A stretch of 64,000 nucleotides of DNA, taken from the NCBI GenBank assembly GCA_036583965.1, contig JAZBQD010000034.1, positions 4,859,222-4,923,221 on the forward strand, written 5' to 3'. The stretch is from Prunella strophiata. Taxonomy: Eukaryota > Chordata > Aves > Passeriformes > Prunellidae. Position numbers and translations under genes: made by a program. Under the pieces are notes generated by a model, which did not search any database, had not been told where the DNA came from, and saw nothing but the letters and a program-made list of their open reading frames with translations. Shown here one piece after another: positions 11,475 to 22,947 of the stretch (its first letter is position 1; each line of letters begins with the position of its first letter).

Positions 11475-11728
11475 CAGCAGGGAAAGGGACACAACCTCCA
11501 GAAGGGAAATAAAGAAGGCAGGGAAAGTGAAATAACATCCAGAAAGGAAATAAGAAGGCAGGGAAAGGAAGACAACTCCAGAAAGGAAATAAAGAAGGCA
11601 GGGAAAGGGACACAGCCTCCAAAAGGGAATTAAGGAATGCAGGGAAAGGGAAATAACATCCAGAAGGGAAATAAAGAAGGCAGGGAAAGGGACACAGCCT
11701 CCAGAAGGGAAATAAGGAATGCAAGGAA
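11475..11728 (+). repeat. ~41-bp minisatellite, ~6 copies
   Basis: Imperfect units of about 41 bp, each with GGCAGGGAAAGGGACACA, then CCTCCAGAAGGGAAATAA. Purine-rich on the + strand. Alternate units carry GTGAAATAACATCCAG in place of GGGACACAGCCTCC, which hints at a two-unit higher-order form. Confidence 0.9.
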
Positions 11729-11735
11729 GGTACCT

Positions 11736-12059
11736 GCTCCTTATTTTAAAGCAGGATTTTAAAAGGATGCCAAGAGATGAAGGGTCATCCCAAAGGGATG
11801 TGGCTGAGCCTGGGTGCCCATGGCTCTTTGAGGGCACAGCCCCTCCATCCTCCTCCATCCTCCAGCAAAATCCATGCCCAGAAGCCACAGGGCACCACAG
11901 GGATTGCTGGGGGCTGGCAGCTCTGCTGACAAAATGACCTTAAAAAATTGCAGCCTTCACAAGAGAAGCCCCTGATTTCCCTGCAGTTTGCCAGGTTTCC
12001 CAAACCCAGCCAGATGTGGGGTTTTTAGGAACCTGTTTGCATCTGGAAGAGATGAGGCT
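11736..12059. other. Intergenic, nothing recognised
   Basis: Unique sequence; no features recognised. Confidence 0.35.
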
Positions 12060-12370
12060 GCCAGAGGCGACGGCGCCAGAGCCTCGAGGAACAAACAGGA
12101 CAGAAAAGAAGGAGCCAGGAGTGGATCCGGGGGTGGAAAGGGGTCCTTGGATTCCTGGAAGGATTAAAGTGCCTCGTAAAACAGCCTCATTCAGCCAGCA
12201 AGCGCTGACATCTCGGCTCAACAATGCTCTTTAGCAGCCGTTTAAGAAATCTGCTCCCAGGGGGTTTAAATCTGCCATAATTCATGCTCATACCTCGGAC
12301 CATGAAAGGATGGAGAAAGAGTTTATAGCAGCGATGGGCTGCAATCATCTCTCACAGCCCATTGCTCTCA
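12060..12370. promoter_or_regulatory. Candidate conserved non-coding element
   Basis: A block with more CpGs and AT-rich motif clusters than its surroundings, for example TAATTCATGCTCATACC, GGGGTTTAAATC and CAAGCGCTGACATCTCGG. It has no repeat structure and no protein frame. Its texture suggests an enhancer-like conserved element, but this is a judgement from composition only. Confidence 0.25.
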
Positions 12371-12532
12371 AGCTTTAGGAACTTTAGGAAGATGTCTGGA
12401 CACTTGCTGGGCTGTCTGGAGTTGTGTGGGCTCTTGGCAAACAAAGGCTCAAACTTCTCCAGTCCCTAAACCCAGGGCTGAGCCCAGAGCTCTGTAAAGC
12501 CAGATGCAAAAAGGCTGGGAGCTGGAGGAAAT

Positions 12533-12723
12533 CTATCCTGGGGGAAAATCTATCTGGGGGAAAATCTATCCTGGGGGAAAATCCATCCTGGGGGAAAATC
12601 CATCCTGGGGGAAAATCTATCCTGGGGGAAAATCCATCCTGGGGGAAAATCCATCCTGGGGAAAATATCCTGGAGGAAAATCTATCCTGGGGGAAAATCC
12701 ATCCTGGGGGAAAATCCATCCAT
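12533..12723 (+). repeat. 17-bp minisatellite ATCCTGGGGGAAAATCC, ~11 copies
   Basis: Tandem ATCCTGGGGGAAAATCC or ...AATCT units, a few with deletions. The - strand reads as a repeated PQDGFSPRI-type frame, which is an array artefact. Confidence 0.95.
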
Positions 12724-12866
12724 GCCTGCAGAGGTTGGGCAAGGCTCTGAGGTGGGTGGGTGGCACAGAAGGTGACTTTGGGAATGTCCACAGACAGCAG
12801 GGATGAGCTTTTAGTGCTCAGTGGCACTAAAAAGCAGGGGGTGACTCCACAGGGATGTGTGCAGTT

Positions 12867-13052
12867 TTTCAGGCTGTGATACAATTCCCAAAATCTCATT
12901 TTCAGGCTGTCCTGTGATAAAATTCCCAAATTCTCCTTCTCAGGCTGTCCTGTGATAAAATTCCCAAATTCTCCTTCTCAGGCTGTCCTGTGATACAATT
13001 CCCAAATTCTCCTTTTCACACTGTCCTGTGATACAATTCCCAAATTCTCCTG
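12867..13052 (+). repeat. 38-bp minisatellite, ~4.5 copies
   Basis: The unit is CAGGCTGTCCTGTGATAAAA followed by TTCCCAAATTCTCCTTCT. The first and last copies are diverged (TACAATT, CACACTG). Confidence 0.93.
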
Positions 13053-13635
13053 GCAGTTTCCTGCCAGAGCAGTGTGAAACCCCAGGGTGCTGCTGCCTGG
13101 AGCATCTTTATGGATTAGGGCTCTCCGGGTTCTCCACTGGTTTTAATTGGGATGATTAATTGCCTCGTCATTAATTCAGCTGGAAATGTGTCATTTTGAT
13201 TCTTGCCTTGTTTGGGGACTGATTTTTTCCCCTGCCAAACGCTCCTGAGAAGCTGCAATGCTGTCACTGCCACCCTGCCCTGGGTCAGCCAGTACAGCAG
13301 GGATGGGGAGGAGGAGTTAAGGAGCAGATCTGAGATTTGGGTGAAGAGCCAGCCCAGGGGACAGCACAGTGCCACAGCAGATTCCAGATTCCTCTGCTGT
13401 CACCCTGTGAAACCCTTGGGATGCTCAGCACCTTCTCCATCTCCCTTCCCCCTCTTTTTCTCCTCCTCCTCAGTTTGTTTGGTGCCTCCTCCTCCTGCAG
13501 CCCCACACCCAGTGCCCTGCTGTGGCTCAGCTCCACTCCAGGCTGCTCCCACAGCCCATTCCCAGCTGGAGTTGCTGGCACCCTCACCCAGCAGCACCAG
13601 GAATCCCCAAAGGGCTCTGCCCCGGGGTGTTGCCC
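13053..13635. other. Intergenic, nothing recognised
   Basis: Unique sequence, pyrimidine-rich around 13430-13500 (CTCC/CCTCC runs). No gene was recognised. Confidence 0.35.
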
Positions 13636-13920
13636 TGATTTTTGAAGTTTCTCTAAAGCCTTCTGATGTTAACATTCTTGTGCAGAACTTTCACACACTT
13701 TTTGTAAATAACTTATTGTTTTGTCTTCCTCTATGGGGGAAGAGCAACTTGATGGACTGTTGGGTTGTCCAGTGGCATTGAGGAGGTGGCACTGTCACCC
13801 TCCAATGACACTGGCATTTCAGAAAACTATAAATGGAGTCAGAATTCAATAAACTCTGTCTTTTTGCTCTCTCACACTTTGCAAGAGCTGCTGTCTGAGT
13901 TGTGTCGTTTGTGTGCCACA
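13636..13920 (+). mobile_element. Solo LTR of an avian endogenous retrovirus
   Basis: About 285 bp from TGATTTTTGAAGTTTCTC to GTGTGCCACA, so it has TG...CA ends. It holds a TATA-like CTATAAATGG near 13827 and an AATAAA signal at 13848-13853, followed by a T/CT-rich stretch, which is LTR architecture. The sequence resembles common songbird ERV LTRs in my memory. No internal viral genes are present and no clear target-site duplication was found. Confidence 0.6.
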
Positions 13921-14405
13921 GTGACACCGGTGCACTCTGTGTTTGCATCCCCCTGCTTTTCCTGCCTGCAGCCAGCCTCTCCCTCTGGTGCCACCCTCCC
14001 AAACTGCCCTGGCATTTCTGTGCTCCCAGCAGCCGGGGCAGCCCCTCCCTCTGGTGCCAGCTGGGCAAAAGAAGAGTGGGGAGAGCAGCACTTTCCATTC
14101 TTTATTAGTCGGAACAATTTGTTCGGTGACAGGAGCAGAGCTGGGACTGTCCCCGAGGTGCTCCAGCTGCACACAGAGCCCCCCAGGCCAGCTCCCCGTG
14201 TGCCCCCAGCCCCTGCAGCTCTCCCTCCAGGCAGGGCTGCAGCTCCAGCCCGTGGATGGCATTCCCAGGCAGGGCAGAGCACAGCTCCCCATCCCCAGTC
14301 CATCTCCACAGGAGTACTGGAGCATCCCCCCTGCCAGAGCTCAGGCTGGGCTTTGCTGAGCTGGGCCTTGGCTGTGCACTTGTCCCTGCCAGGGATTGCT
14401 CCCCA
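13921..14405. other. Intergenic, nothing recognised
   Basis: GC-rich unique sequence. Long overlapping frames exist on both strands but none resembles a known protein. Confidence 0.35.
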
Positions 14406-14407
14406 CA

Positions 14408-14675
14408 GGATCACAGAGTCCTGGAATGGTTTGGGTTGGGAGGGACTTTAAAGATAATTTAATTAATTAAAGATCATTTACTTCATTAAAGATCATTTAA
14501 TTCCCACCCCTGCCATGGCAGGAGCACCTTCCACTGTCCCAGGCTGCTCCAAGCCCTGTCCAACCTGGCCTTGGACACTTCCAGGGATGGGGCAGCCACA
14601 GCTGCTCTGGGAAATCCATTCCAGGGCCTCACCACCCTCCCAGGGAAGGATTTCTTCCTGATATTTTGGGATACG
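14408..14675 (-). mobile_element. CR1 LINE 3' end with internal local duplication
   Basis: Antisense CR1 beginning TCACAGAGTCCTGGAATGG, then TTTGGGTTGGGAGGGACTTT, CACCCCTGCCATGGCAGG, CCAACCTGGCCTTGGACAC and AGGATTTCTTCCTGATATT. After AAAGAT the AAAGATCATTTA segment is repeated about three times (14450-14505), a small private duplication. Confidence 0.9.
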
Positions 14676-14889
14676 AGTGCTCAGTGCCAACACTGATCCA
14701 TTTTGGCTCTGCTTGCCCCTTTCCTGCCCCCCAAACGAGGGAGGGAGCAGCAGCTGGGCACTGCCAGAGGCTGCTCCAGGGGTGGGCTTGGGTTCCTCAT
14801 TAATGACCAGGCTCATCAATATCATAAATCAGTTTCAGATGTGACTGTGGCCTGACATTTTTACTGCTCACAGATCTAAGGCCTTTTGT

Positions 14890-14965
14890 TTCATGGAACC
14901 CCACAATTTTTCAGGTTGGAAAGGCCCCAGGAGTTCATCAGGTCCAGCCTTTGAGCAGAGCAGTG
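14890..14965 (-). mobile_element. Short CR1-like fragment
   Basis: Contains TTTTTCAGGTTGGAAAGGCC and GTTCATCAGGTCCAGCC, matching a variant CR1 antisense 3' end (TTGGAAAGGACC... CATCTGGTCC). It is too short and diverged for a firm call. Confidence 0.5.
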
Positions 14966-15139
14966 TCTGCTGAGAAATCAGAACAAGTTCCCTGGGGCTT
15001 TGGACAGTCTGCTCCTGAAAACTTTACATTTCCCACACAAGAAAAGGAGCCAATTTCTGACTTTTTCTGAGTTACATGGCAATGAACACACACCATAACG
15101 TGCCTCAACAGAGCACCAGATGCAGCAAGCAGGGCCCTG

Positions 15140-15230
15140 AGATTTGCTCTGTTGTGGGATCAATCCCTGTGTGGGCCATTGACTGAAGAGCTGGACTTGA
15201 TGATCTTTGTGGGCTCCTCACAGCTCAGAA
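15140..15230 (+). mobile_element. Short CR1-like 3' fragment, sense
   Basis: Contains GAAGAGCTGGACTTGATGAT then CTTTGTGGGCTCCTC, matching the sense CR1 3' end (GTTGGACTTGATGATCTTTAAGG). No terminal ATTCTRTG repeats remain. Confidence 0.45.
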
Positions 15231-16100
15231 CATCCATCAGGAATACTGATCATCAGGAAGGACAGGGAGCAGCAGCAATCAGGGAGACAAGGAGGGTGTT
15301 GGAAGGGGAAGAGGAGCCCTGGTGAGGTGGCAGGAGAACAGGAGGAGGTGCTTGAGGAGCAGCACGAGGAAAAGCAGAATGAAGTTTCCAGGAGAAAATG
15401 CAGGTGGGAAACTCCCAGCAGCTCCTGCTGTGGAGCAAGGAGCCACCTCCCAGGGGACAGCACCATCACCCCCGGGCCAGGGAGCTCAGAAACAGATCCA
15501 CCAGAGCATGGAATCTGTGGAACAAGCCTGAAGGGGCTCAGGCAGAGGGATTTGGACAGCTCTGCAAGGCAGGTCCCTGCTTCTGGGCTGGCAAATGATT
15601 GAAGTTCATCCCTTCCTCTCCCTGTACCTGCTCTTGCACATCAGGGATTAGGGGAAAAGAGAACTGCCACAACCCCCTGCATGTCCCTGACCTGCAAACA
15701 ACCCCAAGGACTGATTCCTGACTGGAGCCAGCCAGGAATCTTCTGAAGAACAGGTTTTTGTTGGAAAATATTTCCTTCAGCAGGTTTGGACTAAGCCTTT
15801 AATGAGGTTCTTCAGAGGGAAGGGAGAAATCAGCTTCTCCTAGGGCAGCTGGGAGCTGTGCCAAGGGATTTCAGGGCATCCTGAAAGCTGTGGGAGAGCA
15901 GCAGGGCACCTGAGAGCCCCCAGGTGAGCAACTCCCATGGCCCTGCAGAAAGAAAGTCAGGCTAGAGGGGCCCTGCTGAGCTCCTGCAGCTCTGTCCTTC
16001 CCAACAAAGCTCTGCCCAGCTTGCTCTTAGTCCTTGAAAGAGCCACACTGCATCCTCACCCCAGGGACAGTTCTGGTCTCAGCTTTTCCTCCTCCCTGTC
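15231..16100. other. Intergenic, nothing recognised
   Basis: Purine-rich unique sequence on the + strand at 15240-15410. No gene was recognised. Confidence 0.35.
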
Positions 16101-16101
16101 C

Positions 16102-16235
16102 ATAGAATCCTAGAGTGGAAGGACCTTAAAGCTCACCCAGCTCCACCCCCTGCCATGGGCAGGGACACCTTCCACCACCCCAGGATGCTCAGAGCTCCAT
16201 CCACCCATCCATGGACACCTCCAGGGATGGGACAT
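16102..16235 (-). mobile_element. CR1 LINE 3' fragment adjoining a derived minisatellite
   Basis: Antisense CR1: CATAGAATCCTAGAGTGG, AAGGACCTTAAAGCTCACCC, CCTGCCATGGGCAGGGACAC, CTTCCACCACCCCAGGATGC, ACACCTCCAGGGATGGGACATC. The next bases begin an array whose unit resembles the CR1 3' end. Confidence 0.88.
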
Positions 16236-16493
16236 CTTTTTCAGATCTTACAGAATGGGTTTGGTTGGAAATCCTTTTCAGATCTTAAAGAATGGGTTTG
16301 GTTGGAAATCCTTTTCAGATCTTAAAGAATGGGTTTGGTTGGAAATCCTTTTCAGATCTTACAGAATGGGTTTGGTTGGAAATCCTTTTCAGATCTTAAA
16401 GAATGGGTTTGGTTGGAAATCCATTTCAGATCTTACAGAATGGGTTTGGTTGGAAATCCATTTCAGATCTTACAGAATGGGTTTGGTTGGAAA
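16236..16493 (+). repeat. 37-bp minisatellite of CR1 3'-end sequence, ~7 copies
   Basis: Units contain GAATGGGTTTGGTTGGAAAT, then CCTTTTCAGATCTTAAA or ...CTTACA. The unit closely matches the terminal CR1 consensus (GAATGGTTTGGGTTGG, AAGG, CCTTAAAGATC) and lies directly beside a CR1 fragment. It most likely arose by local amplification of a CR1 tail. Confidence 0.93.
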
Positions 16494-18317
16494 GAAGCTC
16501 AAAGACCACCAAGTAAATCCCCCCACCAGAGCAGGAGGTGACTCCTGGTGTGGTGGGAGGTGTCCCTGTGTCCTGCCCCTCTGCCCAGGGCCCTCTCACA
16601 GGCCTGGCCCTTTGTGGGGAGGGGGCTCCTTTAGCAGCTTCACATCAAGCAGCGAGATAATAAATAAATAAATAGGGTTGCACTGGAGGGGAAGGTTTTG
16701 CAGCTGGAAGCCCAAGAGGGAAGGGCTGAGATGGGGCTCCCACACTTCAGTACCAGCACGTCCTGCCCAGCTCTGGGAGCACTCAGTGACCACAGAGCTG
16801 CAGCTGGGCCACCACCTGCCAGTCCAAGGTGCACGTTTTTATGGTTTTCAGCCAGTTTTTCCTGCTGTTTTCTGCCTGAGGCCGTGAGTCCCTCCAGCTC
16901 TTTCTCCACTTAATGAGTTTTGCACTGTCCAAAGTCAGGAGCTCGGTGTGCTCCTTGTCACAGCTGCAGGAGAGGGATGGGTTGGATGTTCTGTCATGTT
17001 CTGAGCCTCAGGTGGGAAATCTTGGCTGGTCCTGCTCAAGTGTGACTTCCTGCAAGGAAAAGGATTGCCAGGTCCCAGCCTTTCCAAAGGCTGAGGTCCA
17101 GGCAGGACAGTTGGAGATTTTTTGGAGCAAGGAGAGAAACAAAGGCCCCATTCCTGCCCTGTGCCAATCCTTCTGCTCCTTTGTGACAGTCAGGGCCCCC
17201 CGTGCTCTCTGGAGGAGAAGAGGTAGACAGAGCAGACACCAGAAGGAGAAACAAGCACGGAATAAATCGAAGGAATCTTCCATGCTCCTCTCTCTTGGTC
17301 TCAGACAGATTCCTGCTTCACCTGGATCCCCACCCAGCACGTGGACAGGCTGCCACCAGCACGTCCTGCTGGGCTCCTCACCTGGCTGTGCCTCCTCCAA
17401 ACCAGCTGGGGCCTGCTGCTCCCTTTGGGAGAGGCTCTTCCAAGGGGAAAAACCCTCAGCACACCTGTCATGGTTTGGACATCCCCTCCTTCAGCTCCTT
17501 CAGTGGCTTCTTGGTGTCCTCCAAGGCTCTCAGAGCCTCTCCTGGTCCCTTGGTTGTCCTTGCCCAGCTTCTCCTGGAGGTGGTGGGTGATGGGTTGGGA
17601 TGAGGACCTTTGCCAAGGCAGTCACTTCCCACAGCATGCCCTGGCTCAGGGCAGTGAGGCTGGGCTCCCACTCCATCTCTGCAGAGCCCTCACGAGCTCA
17701 GCGTGCTGAGGAACAGAGGCTGGGCCGTTCAGCTCTCCACCATTCCTGGGCACCCAGGGATCTCTGTGGGGAACAAAGAGAAAGGAAAACTGCATTAATT
17801 TAGCACAGAGAGGTTGGGGAGGAGGAGGGATTCGGATGCCAAAGCCAGGAGAGAGATTAAACCTCTTTCCTTGATTGTGGAGATAGCAAATGACTGACAA
17901 GTCAGATGAAAAAATGGGAAATTAATTCGGAGATAGAGAAAGGAACAAGTACAAAATATGCCAGTGTTTTTATTTTCTGGAAGTGATATTTTTTTAATAA
18001 GGACATGTAAAAGATTATCATCTGTGTGTGTAGGAGAAGAAAACAGCTTTAAAGCCAAAATGGATCTGCAGAGAGAAAAAAACCCCATATCTGTTCTTTG
18101 GGAACACAATGCCTCTCTCAGAAGAATTCTGGGTATCCAAACTGGAGTTGTATTTCTTGTGCAAATCAAGGATGAAGTTCCAACGTGACAGGGATGATTT
18201 GCACCAGTGTCCCTTGCCAGCATCTCTTTAAAAACATTATTTGCACTCCATCTGCCCTGTAAAGTGTGTTTATCCCTCCTTCCTTCCTTCCTTGCTCCCT
18301 TCTTCCCTCCCAACCTG
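16494..18317. other. Intergenic, nothing recognised
   Basis: Unique sequence. It has (AAAT)n at 16661-16673 and a (TTCC)n tract near 18275-18293. No supported gene; the long + frame at 16913-17590 has no family resemblance. Confidence 0.35.
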
Positions 18318-18470
18318 TGCCAGGGCCTCCCCACCCTCTCAGGGAAGAATTTCTTCTCAATATCCCACCTCAACCTCCTCTCTCTCGATTTGAAGCCATT
18401 CCCCCTTGTCCTGCCCCTACAGTTCCTGAGGAAAACTGGAAACCTTGCAGATGCTGAGCTCTTTGGAAAA
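18318..18470 (-). mobile_element. CR1 LINE 3' fragment
   Basis: Antisense CR1 blocks: TGTGCCAGGGCCTCCCCACC, CTCTCAGGGAAGAATTTCTT, CTCAATATCCCACCTCAACC, GATTTGAAGCCATTCCCCC and TTGTCCTGCCCC. Confidence 0.85.
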
Positions 18471-18479
18471 CCCCTGTGT

Positions 18480-20190
18480 GAAATAATCCCAGCTCTGCAA
18501 TTCCAGCAATTTCCACAGGCAGCATTCCCCCAGGGGATGAAGCAAGGAGCAGCAGTTTGTCCAGGGTGGACAATCCACCCAGACATGAAGGATGGATGAT
18601 GACTTTGTGCACTGTGGAATGCTGAGCACTGCTGGAGTTTTTCCAGAACAAATCTGGAAACTCGGAGTGAAGCTCCTCTGCCCTTTTCCATCAGCTGGGA
18701 GCCCCAGGCCTCTTCTGCAGCAATCCTATAGATGGTGCTTGTCAGCTTCCAAGGAAACCTGAACCTCTCCCAGAGCTCCCAGGGCTAAGCCACTGGTGGA
18801 GTTCAGGTGGGAAGGAAAAGGGGATACTCCAAAATAATTCCATTTCTGTGTTCAGGAAATGGAGCCAAGAGCTCAGCAAGGCTGTGTCTCCAGCTCTGCA
18901 TCCCTCACCACTGGGGTTTAATTGCTGCTGTTGTAATTGGAGAGATTTGCTCATTATGGTGGTGCTGCTCATCATCCCCTTCCCTCCAGGGGCTGAGATC
19001 CTGGTTTGGTTTTTCCCAGGAAAACAAAGGAAGTCGATGTTTCTGGATACCAAAGGTGATCACAATAATGGCTTTGTGGTGTCCCAAATCCAAGCCAGTC
19101 TGATAAGACACAGAACCCCAAAGCCCTCTTCCTGCTGCCCCCCTGGATGAGCTTCCCACCCAATCTCCAGCTTCCATGGCAATCATCCCAGTTTGGTTTC
19201 CCTCCTGGCAAACTCCACCATGAGCAGAGAGAACAAAACGGGTGGGAAAACTGGCACAATGTTCTGTTACCTCTCACTGCACCTCCACGGGCACCTGCCA
19301 GCTCAGAGAGGCACCTCCAGGTCACTCTCAGAAGGTGCCAGGTCCAGCCTGAGCTGCTGGCCCCACGTCCTGCTCGGTGGCACCTCCAGGTCACCTGGTG
19401 CTTCTCCTGGAAAGCAGCCATGCCACACATGACTGCCTCTCCCCCTGGGCAACCCAAGCCACGCCAAGCCATTAAAAAAGTCACTAATGAACAATTAAGA
19501 GCTGGCCAGGTGCCACCAGCAGAGGGGTGTAAATCACCCTGTGCTCAGTGGTGTTTATGGGGCAAGGCTGGCAGAGCCTGAGGTGAGCACTGGGCTCTCC
19601 AGCTTCCCTAAAAGCAGCCACCAGAACTCCAGGCACTCCTTTGCAAAGTCTCTTTAGAGTTGTTTGGGAAGCTCTGATGCTTCAAGAGGAAATATCCACT
19701 TCATCTCCATAATTATTAATTTTAATATTCAAGAGGGAATATTCACAGAGTGCTTAAACCCACAGGCTGCAGGCTGGAGCCACAGCAGAGAGGGACCAGC
19801 ACCTCTTTACATTCCTTCACTTCCAATCCTTTAAAAACTAAGTGGAAAAACCTAGAGGAACAAGTGAGTGAGGGTTAACACCCTGATTGCTGCCTTCAAC
19901 AACTTCTTGGGTCCTCTTGGAGGAGAAAAGTGCAGCCAAGAGCAGCATTGCCACCCCTCCAGACCAGCTCTTGGCACCACTTCCAGGGGCAGGTTCTCCA
20001 CGTGCTGGGATCTCCAGTGCCTCCATGGAAATCTGCCTGGAGGCCACCAAGGCATGTCCCAACACGAGCCAAAGGGTGGGATTCATCCCTGTGGGGCTCT
20101 GCTGGAAGAGTGTCAGGCAATGGGAATAATCACTTTACACAGGATTTATCCTTTCTTTCATGAATGACCTGGAGCTCTTTGAGGCCCAAA
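18480..20190. other. Intergenic, nothing recognised
   Basis: Unique sequence with an AT-rich patch at 19700-19745. No coding or RNA gene was recognised. Confidence 0.35.
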
Positions 20191-20194
20191 CTGT

Positions 20195-20403
20195 GCTGAA
20201 GCTACAACTCATTTCCATCAGCTTTCACAGAAAGGCTGATAAAGTTCTGGAATGGTGGTGGAGTCACCATGCCTGGGTGTGTTTAACAAAGCCTGGATGT
20301 GGCTCTGGGTGCCAGGGTTTAGTTGAGGGGTTGGGGCTGGGTTGGACTCGATGATCTTTAAGGTCTCTTCCAACCTGGGGATTCTGTGAATTCTGTGAAT
20401 CAA
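20195..20403 (+). mobile_element. CR1 LINE 3' end, sense
   Basis: Sense CR1: TGGTGGTGGAGTCACCATGC, GTGTGTTTAACAAAGCCTGG, GGGTTGGACTCGATGATC, TTTAAGGTCTCTTCCAACC, ending in two ATTCTGTGA tail units. Those tail units are diagnostic of the CR1 3' terminus and fix the orientation. Confidence 0.9.
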
Positions 20404-21478
20404 TTCCAGCAAAATCCATGGAGCTGCTCTGCCATCAGCACTGCACCCAGAGCAAGCCCTGCCTCGCTGCTCAGTCCCAGGACACGCTGAGCCCAAGCTG
20501 TTTTGCAGTAAATCAGCAGCACCACTCTGAAATCAAGGAATCAAACTCCCCTTGGCAATTCCGCCGCGGCGCCGACGTCAGCGCGGCCATCCCGGATTTA
20601 TCCCCGTGTCACTGGCAGAGCATTGAGCCCTCACTGATTTATTCCCCTGTAAAAGTGAGGTGCAGGGGGAGCGGGGTTTGCAGCTTGTGCAGGCCCTGAT
20701 GGAAGGCAGGGCTGCCCAAACAGCGGCACAATCCCAAGAATCTTTATTGATGGGCTCCGGGCGCTGAGGAGGAGATGGCAGCTGGAATAAACAGCACAGC
20801 CCTGCTCCCAAACATCTGCCTCGTAAAAGCACAAAATCAGATGTTGGCCTGGAATGCTGCTGGCTGCTCCCAGTGACACAGCACAGCTCGCCTGACCCCT
20901 TCCAACATTTCCTCTGCCCTGGGAGCTGAGTTCCTCAAGGTTCACAAGGCAAAGCTTAATCTTCAAAACAGAAGTTGGCCGAGGAAACCTTGCAGCCTCT
21001 GGTCCTGACAGTGCCTGGTCACCTGTGGGAATCTTGGATTCAGCAGGATGAATCAGCCACATCCCACAAAGTAAGGCTTGTGAACAACTTCCCAGCTGGA
21101 ATTCACTGCTTTGCATTCCCTTCCTTTGGTTCAGGACACTCCTGAGGAGAGGTGGAAGCCTGACGATGACATTTTTGGTCATTAGTCCTAATTAATCCCA
21201 GGCTCAAGGACAGCCATTGCACAGGGTGAAGAGCTGATGAGAAAGTCAGAATTCCCTTTCCAGTCAATGGGAGTGGATTGTTGCCCACAGAGTCACGGCA
21301 GGAGCTTGAAATGGCTCCCATGGGACATTTCCTAAAGGGTCAAGGAGAGGATGAAGGAGGAAAACAAATTCCCTGTGGGTTGTCTTAGTGCTTTGCACTA
21401 AGTGGTTTTGCAAATCAGCAGGAACAGCAGTGAGAGGACACAGGGAATGGCTTCAGACTGAAAGGGAGCAGGGTTAGA
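20404..21478. other. Intergenic with a small CpG-dense patch
   Basis: Unique sequence apart from 20559-20596, an isolated run of CpGs (CCGCCGCGGCGCCGACGTCA, then GCGCGGCC) in CpG-poor surroundings. The patch includes a GACGTCA half-CRE. It may be a small regulatory element; nothing else was recognised. Confidence 0.3.
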
Positions 21479-21479
21479 T

Positions 21480-21720
21480 GGGATGTTGGGAAGAAATCCC
21501 TCCCTGTGAGGGTGGGCAGGCCTCTGCACAGGGTGCCCAGAGCAGCTGTGGCTGCCCCTGGATCCCTGGCAGTGCCCAAGGCCAGGCTGGATGAGACTTG
21601 GAGCAGCCCCTGGGACAGTGGAAGGTGTCCCTGCTCATGGCAGGGGTGGAATGAGATGATTTTTAAGATCCCTTCCAACCCAGGCCGATTCTGGGAATCT
21701 CTGATTCCATAAATGTTATA
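21480..21720 (+). mobile_element. CR1 LINE 3' end, sense
   Basis: Sense CR1: GGATGTTGGGAAGAAATCC, CCTGTGAGGGTGGGCAGGCC, CCCCTGGATCCCTGGCAGTG, CAAGGCCAGGCTGGATGAGA and GATCCCTTCCAACCCAGGCC, ending ATTCTGGGAATCTCTGATTCC, which is a decayed tail. Confidence 0.9.
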
Positions 21721-21724
21721 TTTG

Positions 21725-22945
21725 CTTCACTCCATTTGAACCCTGTACCCCGTGAAATCTCCATGATTTGAGCTGGATGTCCATGGACATGGAGCTCTCT
21801 GCAAGGCAGCTGAGCAGCTCCTCCCCAAGCAATCCAAGGATTCAGGGTGGAATGAGGGCAGAGCAAGGCAGAATTTCCTTCTCCAGCCCTCCAGGAACCA
21901 GGAGAATCTGCCAGCCCTGCTCTGGACATTCTGCACCTCCACGGGGGTCTCCCAGCCCAGTCAAGCCTGGCACAGCTCCTCTCCACTGTCCCCCCTTTCC
22001 TTTCCTGCCTCTCCAAGCTTTCCTTGGAATCTCCTGCTATTTTATCCTGTTTCTGCAACCTGTCATCCCCCATTTGCCAACAGCTCCTCCCAGAACATTT
22101 AAACAGCATCTGCTCCAAGTGCAGGGTGTGAGAGGAATCCCGGGGCTCAGCAACAGGAGAGGAACCATCAGGTGCTCCTGCACAGCTCCAGGCAAAAGAA
22201 AAACCTGTGAATGCCTGAGAAGAAGCCAAGCTGTAGCATAAAAAATAACCCCAGAGTGTCCCAATCCTAGATTTAGTCTGGTTTATGATCACTTTTATCT
22301 AGGAAAGGAAAAATTCCATCTCATCCCTTCCAGTTTGCTGTGCCAAGCCCAGCACAGCCCAGCTGGGTCCAGCAGCCACAAAATCCAACTGGGACACAAA
22401 TTCCCAGTTAGTTCTTAGCAGGTATCCAGCTTTCCCCACGAGCCAGGCACCAAATTAACTCCACATATTTAATGCTGGCTGTGGTATCAAAGTTCTCTGG
22501 AGATCCAAGCCCTCTGTGCCCTTAACCCCCACCTGAAGGATCTCTCTGCACTGGGATATCACTCAAATCTACCTGGGTGAAGATCCCTGGCTCCCAAACT
22601 GGTGCAGTCCCATTCCTAAACACCAAACCTGGATTTTCATCTCCTTTGCTGAGAAATAATGTCCCCATCAAATGATGGGCTTGAAGGACTTCTTTATTTC
22701 CAGGCAGAGGATCATCCAAGTCCCTCTGGAAAGCAGCCAGGATGGGAACAGCTGCAAAGCAACAGGCTTTTAAAAGCTCTGTCACCCCATTTCCCTCTCC
22801 TTCCCTTGTCCCAGCTTTTCTGAGGGCATTTTAATTTTGTTCAATTTTGGGGAAGTGGAAGGACACTGTTTGCTTTGGGTCTTGTGGAGTTTTGTAATCA
22901 CTGAACAGATTGAATGTTGTTCCCAACAGAGGGAGCAGGGCCCAG
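21725..22945. other. Intergenic, nothing recognised
   Basis: Unique sequence; no gene, RNA or repeat was recognised. Confidence 0.35.
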
Positions 22946-22947
22946 GG

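Noticed and set aside
16913..17590. A 225-codon + strand frame
   Set aside because: Serine/cysteine-rich translation with no recognisable domain, no splice context and competing frames of similar length; most likely chance in GC-rich DNA.
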